Positions 58,278 through 64,000 of a stretch of DNA of 64,000 bases are shown in pieces. Below the pieces are notes generated by a model that was given only the letters and a program-made list of their open reading frames with translations, had not been told where the DNA came from and ran no database searches. Within the stretch, counting starts at the first letter, position 1; the number at the start of each line of letters is the position of its first letter. Source of the DNA: Geosiphon pyriformis (lineage: Eukaryota; Glomeromycota; Glomeromycetes; Archaeosporales; Geosiphonaceae); the NCBI GenBank assembly GCA_016748015.1, contig JAAOMT010000222.1:513008-577007 (forward strand). The letters run 5' to 3'. A program made the translations under genes and the position numbers.

Positions 58278-59272
58278 TGTTACCCAAGTAGAAAACTGAT
58301 CTAAAGTTATGAAAAAACATGACATAACACAAAATAGTGCACAATAACTTTGAATAATACATTATAACTAAGATAATACAGAATAATGCATTATAATATA
58401 GGATAATACAGAATAACATATAATAATACCAGATAACATGTTATAATATAGGATACTAGTAATAACATAGAAAAACAAAACAATAACAGAAATAGCAAAA
58501 CAATAGTTAGCAATAATGAAACAATTAAAAGCAATACTATAAAACCAAAAGAATATATAAAAATGAGTAGTTGTAAAAGTTAGAAAAGAACAGAGAAATA
58601 TATGAACCACTAAACAAGAATCAAATATCCTTACCTCTTTTATTATTTATTTTATTTTATATTCATCTTCCAAAATAAATCAATTATTGAGAAATCAGAA
58701 TCACAAATTTATGTTCTTGAATTTTGTGGACTTTATGTGAATTAACTATTGTTTCATATTTTTATTCCAGAACAGATGCTTTTAGCATAACTGCTTCAAA
58801 CCATTAAAAATTTGGACCAGTTGCTTTTGATCACAGCAATTAATGATACTAATTCTTTTTTATTTTATTTTTTATTTTATTCTTTTTTTTATTCTTTTGT
58901 GAAGTGACAATATAGTAAAATTGACTGTTTAGAAATAAACTTTGTAATAGTCTGATAAAAGAGAGAAGCTTCCCCTAAATTTTGGATATTAATATTATCT
59001 TGGTAGCTTACTAAAAGGGCAAAAAGACAATGTCAAACCTTAATGACTGTGCTCATTAGTTTAGAAAAGATAGCTTACATTTAAAGAAAGTTACAATTAA
59101 CAAAAAACCAAACTTTTGTGCCTTATAACCAAAAAAACTCAATGGGTAAAATCACAACCAGAAAAAAAGATCTTTAGAAACTGATAATCAAGACTAAGCC
59201 AACAGAATTATGCAAAACATGTATTACTAATAATTGAGAACACTAAATGTTACCATTTTCTTACTCTCTTTT
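58278..59272 (+). repeat. 3' LTR of element G, end truncated
   Basis: It starts TGTTACCCAAG after a purine tract and follows the family-A LTR, including the U3 repeats at 58318-58460, to about 'taccattttcttactctc'. The expected final bases to TAACA are absent; reverse gag of element E begins directly. Confidence 0.78.
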
Positions 59273-60357
59273 AATTAACCCTATAATACTGGTTTCTTTT
59301 CAAGATTTTGGTATTATAAGTTTGTGGTTTTTATCAAAAAAAATGGTAGGGCTTAGATTGTTTTGGTCTTATTCTAATTATTAGTTTTAATTGCTTTTTT
59401 GGCTCCTTCAATCCAAATATATGTGTTTTTTTCTTTACCAGAGAATTTTTTCAGTCTGACAATATCTTTATAAGCTATAATTTGAACAATAAAAGTTGAT
59501 TTAATTGTTAATAAAGAGAATATAAATAAAAGTATGTCTGGTTGTTTTGTGAGTTTACTGCTAGTTGTTTTTCTTTGTTAGCATAACCAATAAGTTGTAG
59601 AATAGTTGTTTTATCTAAAGATATAGTGGTTGATTTGTTGAGAAGTAATACTAATAGTTGTATTTAAGAAAAAATGCTTTTACCAGATTTATTAACTGCT
59701 AAAGTAAGATTTTCAAACAATAATTCATATTTTTCTAAGAATTTGGTCCAGAAATTTTGATTATAGTCCTAAGGATACAGAGTTTTGAGAGTTTTTGGAG
59801 TTTTTAATTGTGTTTCAATAAGTTGGTTAAACAGAATTCTGCTTCTTAAAATCTGATAATATAAAAAAATTGTTAATAAAAAAAGCCTTAATTTCTTGTT
59901 AACTGTAAATTAAATACTTTCTTATATGACTGATATATTTCTATCTTCAGATTCAGATTCTTCAAAGTTAAATCTCAATAGTTGTTGTTTTTTTACTTAA
60001 AAGTATTATTTGCTAATATATTTCTGAATTTTCTAATCAATTATTAAAAAAGTTTTGGCTATAAATAGTAGTTAAAATTGAGTATATTAGTAATTTTTAA
60101 TGGATTTGTTCTTCAAATTTTCTCATGTTTGTTGTTTGGTCTAATAAGTAGTCAACTTTAGTGTGTATATAGTAACAAAAACCACTTTTTGCAATAATAG
60201 TTTCTAGTGGTATTCTTAAGTATTTCTTAAAGTATTTAAATAATGCTTTTTTATATAATAAGTAATCTTTTTTTTATAGTCTTAATAGTCATCACTTTTA
60301 TGAATTATTGGAATGTTTTGTCTTTGTGAATTTTATAATCTTATAGAAAACACCAAA
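59273..60357 (-). pseudogene. gag of element E, 5' part, minus strand
   Basis: The minus strand reads from the primer site (TGGTG, 60351-60355) through a leader like that of element A to a gag with WIEGAKKAI and YQNLEKKP, matching SWIVEAKK and YQSLEEKP of element A. It ends abruptly at about 59273. Stops are frequent. Confidence 0.68.
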
Positions 60358-62285
60358 TGTTACAGATAATTTTGGTAGAATATTATGGTAATGTTTAGTG
60401 CTCTAAATTTGAATAAAAAAAGCCTAAAAATCTTTATTCTAAATATTTAAGATAAGTCATTAATATTAATTTCTAAAGATTTTTGCTAATTTTATCTATA
60501 GAGTTCTTTAGTTATAAGACACAAAGAAGTGTTTTGGCTGTTTGTAGCTTAAGCATATAAACTATTTTTTTTAAGTTAATCAAATACAATTACTAAAATC
60601 TGGCAGTGTTTTTTATTTTTCTGATAAGTTAACAAAATAATATTAATATTCAATTCTAAAGAGAGCTTCTTTCTTTTACCAGTGTTACCAGAGATTTTTG
60701 GTCTCTTTTTTTGAATATTGTTAATGTTGATTCGCTGTGAATTCATGTTTTTAAGAAGTAATTGAATCTCCAATAACTAAATTTATCTTTAAATTATCTC
60801 TTATAATTTGAACTGCTGGACTTATAAGTGGAATGACCAATTTTGTGCCAATTACTTTGTTTAGTTACATTGTAGTAAACATCAACTCTTTTCCAGAAAT
60901 TGCTTATCTGGAAGTTTACTAAAATGTGTAGTTACTTGGTTGTAAAAGTCAACTTTTTTACAGAAATCTTGTTTGTAGGCTACTCTAATAATTATAATAA
61001 GAAAAAAAAAAGAATATAAAAGAAATATAAAAGAAATAGGATTCTAACAAAAGAAACGTTTTCTATTCAGACCTGGAGTTACTAACAGATTATTAAAATT
61101 GGTAGCTAATCAATTTCAAAATGTTAGTTGTGTTGAGAGAATTTCAAGTGTAATAATCAAAGAATTTGGTTTTTGAATATTTAATTTTTATTTGAGATGT
61201 GTAAAAGGTGATTTGTTCTAATTAAAATATCTAAAGTAGGATACTATAATAAGATATAAGAATATATATTTTTTTGAAAAGAGAAGCTCTTCTTTTATAC
61301 AACTTGTTGTAGTACTAATCTTTAAACTTGCACTTTTTTTTTGCTATAATTTTGGCAAACTAAAAATACATTTCAGCAAACTACAAGTTATTTCCACAAA
61401 CTATTGATTATTTCGGCCAATTTTTATTAATTTCGACGAATTTTGACTATGTTAAATAGTTCAGAGTATTGTGTAATTTGATCATCTTAATTTCTATAGT
61501 ACAAATCAGTTTATTAATTAAATAATAATATTTGATAATTTGATTATTTAATAAGTAATAATTGAAATAATAATATATACTAATTAATGCTAGGAATTAA
61601 AAAGGTAATTTTATGTTAACTAATAGCTAAAATTCTACTGGTAACACCAGATTATTACAAAGTTTATTTTCAGACAATCAATTTTACAATGTTGCTATTT
61701 CTTAAAAATAAAATAAAAATAAAAGAAATTAATATTGTTAATCACTGTGATTAAGAGTGATTAGTCTAAGTTATTATTGTTTGAGATGTTTTATACTAAA
61801 AACATCTGACCATAAACAAAGGTAAGAGAATAATTAATTTGGTTTAAATACAGAATTCATAGATCATATATGAGTAAGTTTGAATTTTGAATATTTTTTT
61901 ATTTAAAATAATCTAAATATATAGATAAAATAGATTTAAGAAATATGAATAGAAAAATATATTTTTTTATTTATTTGTCTCTTAGTTTGTTTTTTTGTTT
62001 ATTACTAAAACTATTTTTTTTATACATATTTCTAGTTTTATAAAATTACTTTTGATCACTTATTATGTTTAACTATTGCTTACTATTTCTGTTATTGCTT
62101 TATTTTTTTTATACTATAACTAGTTATTCTGTCTTATTTCATATTATTGTGTATTATTTTACATTATTTTGTATTATTGCATATTATTCTGTATTATTTT
62201 ATGTTATCATGTTTTTTTTAAGTTATTACATTTTTAATTATATTTTTTTAATATTTTTCAGATTGGTTTTTCTACTTAGATAACA
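60358..62285 (-). repeat. 5' LTR of element E (family A), interrupted by K
   Basis: On the minus strand it starts TGTTATCTAAG at 62285 and ends TAACA at 60358. Without insertion K and one target copy it is about 960 bp, the family-A size. U3 repeats lie at about 62108-62215. On the right it abuts the pol of element F. Confidence 0.78.
60683..61646. mobile_element. Insertion K: 964-bp element with TGTTACCAG...CTGGTAACA ends
   Basis: CCAG stands on both sides (60679-60682 and 61647-61650), giving a 4-bp duplication. The ends form a 9-bp perfect inverted repeat. No open reading frame is found inside. Size, TG...CA ends and duplication fit a solo LTR of another family; a small non-autonomous DNA element is the alternative. 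It does not resemble families A or B over its length. Confidence 0.7.
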
Positions 62286-63889
62286 ATACCTATAAATTAC
62301 AGTCATGTTTTTTGGTTTTACCAATGCTTTTTTTATTTTTTAATGCTTAATAGACAAAGTATTTAAATCAGTAAAAAAAAACTTTGTTTTAGTTTACTTG
62401 AATAACATAATATTATACTCAAAAACCTGAAATAAACATCTTAAACATTTGCAAAAGATTTTTGATTTCCTTATAAATACTGGTTTAAAGATTAATTCAA
62501 TCAAATCTTTTTTTAAACATTAATTTACCCAGTTTTTTGGTTATTTTATTACAAAAAATAGAATCTTTTCTGATTCAATCAAGATTAAAAAAACCCAAAA
62601 TATTAGACAACTAATGAATATACATAAACTATGTTTTTTTTTTGGTTTGGCCTTTTATTATTATAAATTTATTAAGAATTTCTTTAAAATTGTCTCTTTT
62701 TTTAATCAGCTATTCAGAAAAAATATCAATTACCATTGGAGTATATATTAACAAAAAGCATTTAAAACCCTTAAAAAAAAATTGGTTACAAAATCTATTC
62801 TTAAGCAATCTAATCTGAATTAATCTTTTATCTTTTATACTAATACATCTGGCTATAAACTTAGTATTATTCTCTTATAAAAAGATAAAGATAACAAGAA
62901 ATATGCTATAGTATATACTAATAAAATTCTTTTACCAACAAAACAGAACTATTTAGTTACTAAGCAAGAATACTTAACAGTAATTTGGCTTATTAGTTAC
63001 TAAAGCAAATATCTTCTTGGTGTAAAGTTTTTGGTAATAACAGATTATCAAGCTTTGGTTTGGCTGTACAATAAAAAAAATCTAAAATACAAACAGATAA
63101 CTTACTGAATACTTTATTTGAATAAATTCGATTATAATATACAATATTACAAAAAAATTAATTATTAAAATGCTAACACTCTCTTTAAATTTACTATTAA
63201 GTAATAATACAATCTTTACAAAATCAAACCAGCTTAATTATTAGTAACTTTTTCTTAATCAAACATGATAATAGACTTAAACAATTATTCTGCACTAATA
63301 AAAGTTTTGGTTAAAAGACAATACTCACTAAAATATACTTGACAGCAAAGAGAATATTTGTGAAAACAATCAAATTTTTATTTAATTTACCAGAACTAAT
63401 TATATAAAAGAAATAAAAAAGATTTTAACTGTTTTTAAAAAGTTATTAAATTTGAAAAAAAAAAATTGTAATATAACATATATGCTAATCTATTAACTAA
63501 ACACTTAAAAAAAACAAAAACAATTCAGAAAATTTAGCTTGTTATTATTAGCTTATCTTAAGAAAAAATATTACTAAATATATTAAAATCTGTAATACTT
63601 GTCAAAGAAAAAAAAACCCAATTGAAAAAAAATATTTATTTAATCTCTGTTAGTCAATTATTTAACAGAATTGGTATAAATATTGTTAAATCTTTAACAA
63701 TAATTTTTGATAACAACAAATATATTATTACAGTTACTAACTATTTTATAAAGTAAATAAAAGCAAAAGCTATCTCAAACCAAACAGTAATTTTAATAAT
63801 TAATTTTATTTATAAAAATATTATATGTTATTATAACTGTTTTAAAAAACTTTTATTTGATAAAAAAAAAGCTTTTCTTAGTAGACTAA
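62286..63889 (+). pseudogene. pol (RT, RNase H, integrase) of a third Gypsy lineage, element F
   Basis: RT: VMFFGFTNAFF, LVYLNNIILYSKT (YLDD decayed to YLNN), GLKINSIKSFF. RNase H: YTNTSGYKLSIILL, NYLVTKQEYLTVIW, LVITDYQALVWLYN. Integrase: CNTCQRKK, then IGINIVKSL and YIITVTNYF. The wording of RNase H differs from families A and B. It is broken by many stops and is cut by a family-B LTR at 63890. Confidence 0.72.
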
Positions 63890-64000
63890 TATTATTTATA
63901 AAAATTAGAATTTATAATAATAGATAAAATAGCCAATTAGAAATAAGTATAATAAAATAAAAAATTGCAAAATTCCAGAATTCTCTTAAGAAATTACAGA
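63890..64000 (+). repeat. Start of a family-B LTR, cut by the window end
   Basis: TATTATTTATAAA, then GCCAATTAGAAATAAG and AATTGCAAAATTCCAGAATTC match the beginning of family-B LTRs. It interrupts the integrase of element F. Whether it is a solo LTR or a whole element cannot be seen. Confidence 0.7.

Larger units (their letters stand above)
53000..59272 (+). mobile_element. Element G: 3' half of a family-A Gypsy element
   Basis: It starts inside RT (DRNFEFN) next to remnant H and runs through RNase H, integrase and ORF3 to a 3' LTR at 58278. It is interrupted by a Tc1/mariner element (53460-54751) and solo LTR J (55956-56815); removal of each restores the reading. The 3' LTR lacks about its last 17 bases, where it meets reverse element E. 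Confidence 0.82.

Noticed and set aside
58189-58610. Hydrophobic minus-strand frames (also 52624-52896 and 62065-62283) as membrane proteins
   Set aside because: They are the TTAT-rich U3 repeats of family-A LTRs read in one frame. They recur only at LTR starts.
1-64000. TAG recoded as Trp or Gln (altered genetic code)
   Set aside because: TAG, TAA and TGA all occur at Gln, Trp and Arg codons, sister copies keep the sense codons at many of the same sites, and the host gene at 36899-39024 uses TGA as its stop with no internal TAG. Decay explains this better.
1-64000. tRNA or rRNA genes
   Set aside because: I saw no cloverleaf-like G+C-rich segment or rRNA signature. The only tRNA-related sequences are the primer sites after the LTRs.

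Overview
The window is a very AT-rich, CpG-poor piece of a fungal nuclear genome made almost entirely of nested, decayed LTR retrotransposons. The predicted proteins look like the Gypsy (Ty3-type) elements and the LINE ORF1 that I associate with arbuscular mycorrhizal fungi (Glomeromycotina, for example Gigaspora or Rhizophagus). That assignment rests on memory of those protein families, not on a search. One spliced gene with short GT-AG introns supports a eukaryotic, fungal host.

Layout. 1-29280: an old Gypsy element of LTR family A (5' LTR cut by the window edge, 3' LTR 28297-29280) holds two complete insertions of LTR family B. Element 1 (4934-14942) sits inside its reverse transcriptase and element 2 (17324-27317) sits behind its integrase. 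29281-35631: the C-terminal half of a LINE-like ORF1, split by element C (29560-35332, minus strand), an internally deleted family-B relative. 35632-36689: gene-free AT-rich DNA. 36690-39344: a ten-exon minus-strand host gene of unknown function, crossed by a 225-base N gap and flanked by inverted copies of its own 3' end. 39571-39751: a broken exon-like fragment. 40250-41038: N-terminal part of another LINE-like ORF1. 41039-50886: element D (family B, very decayed). 50887-52999: reverse family-A remnant H carrying a solo LTR (I). 53000-59272: 3' half of a family-A element (G), interrupted by a Tc1/mariner element (53460-54751) and a solo LTR (J). 59273-62285: reverse family-A 5' end (E), whose LTR holds a 964-bp insertion with TG...CA ends (K). 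62286-63889: pol of a third Gypsy lineage (F), cut by another family-B LTR (63890-64000).

The family-B elements share one plan: LTR, primer site starting TGGTGCTC, gag with a CCHC knuckle, aspartic protease, two Cys-rich probable zinc modules, dUTPase, RT, RNase H, integrase, then a conserved stop and a separate downstream ORF (here ORF3) that ends at the polypurine tract. Comparing elements 1, 2 and D suggests an ancestral single-frame gag-pol. All copies carry stops and frameshifts. Most stops look like C-to-T or G-to-A changes, often CpA to TpA, as in repeat-induced or 5-methylcytosine mutation.

Nothing here forms a cellular operon or defence system. The points most worth following are the dUTPase and Cys-rich modules in a Gypsy polyprotein, the conserved ORF3, the deamination-like decay, and the isolated host gene between inverted repeats. 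Domain borders are approximate because every boundary was read by eye from motif alignment between copies.
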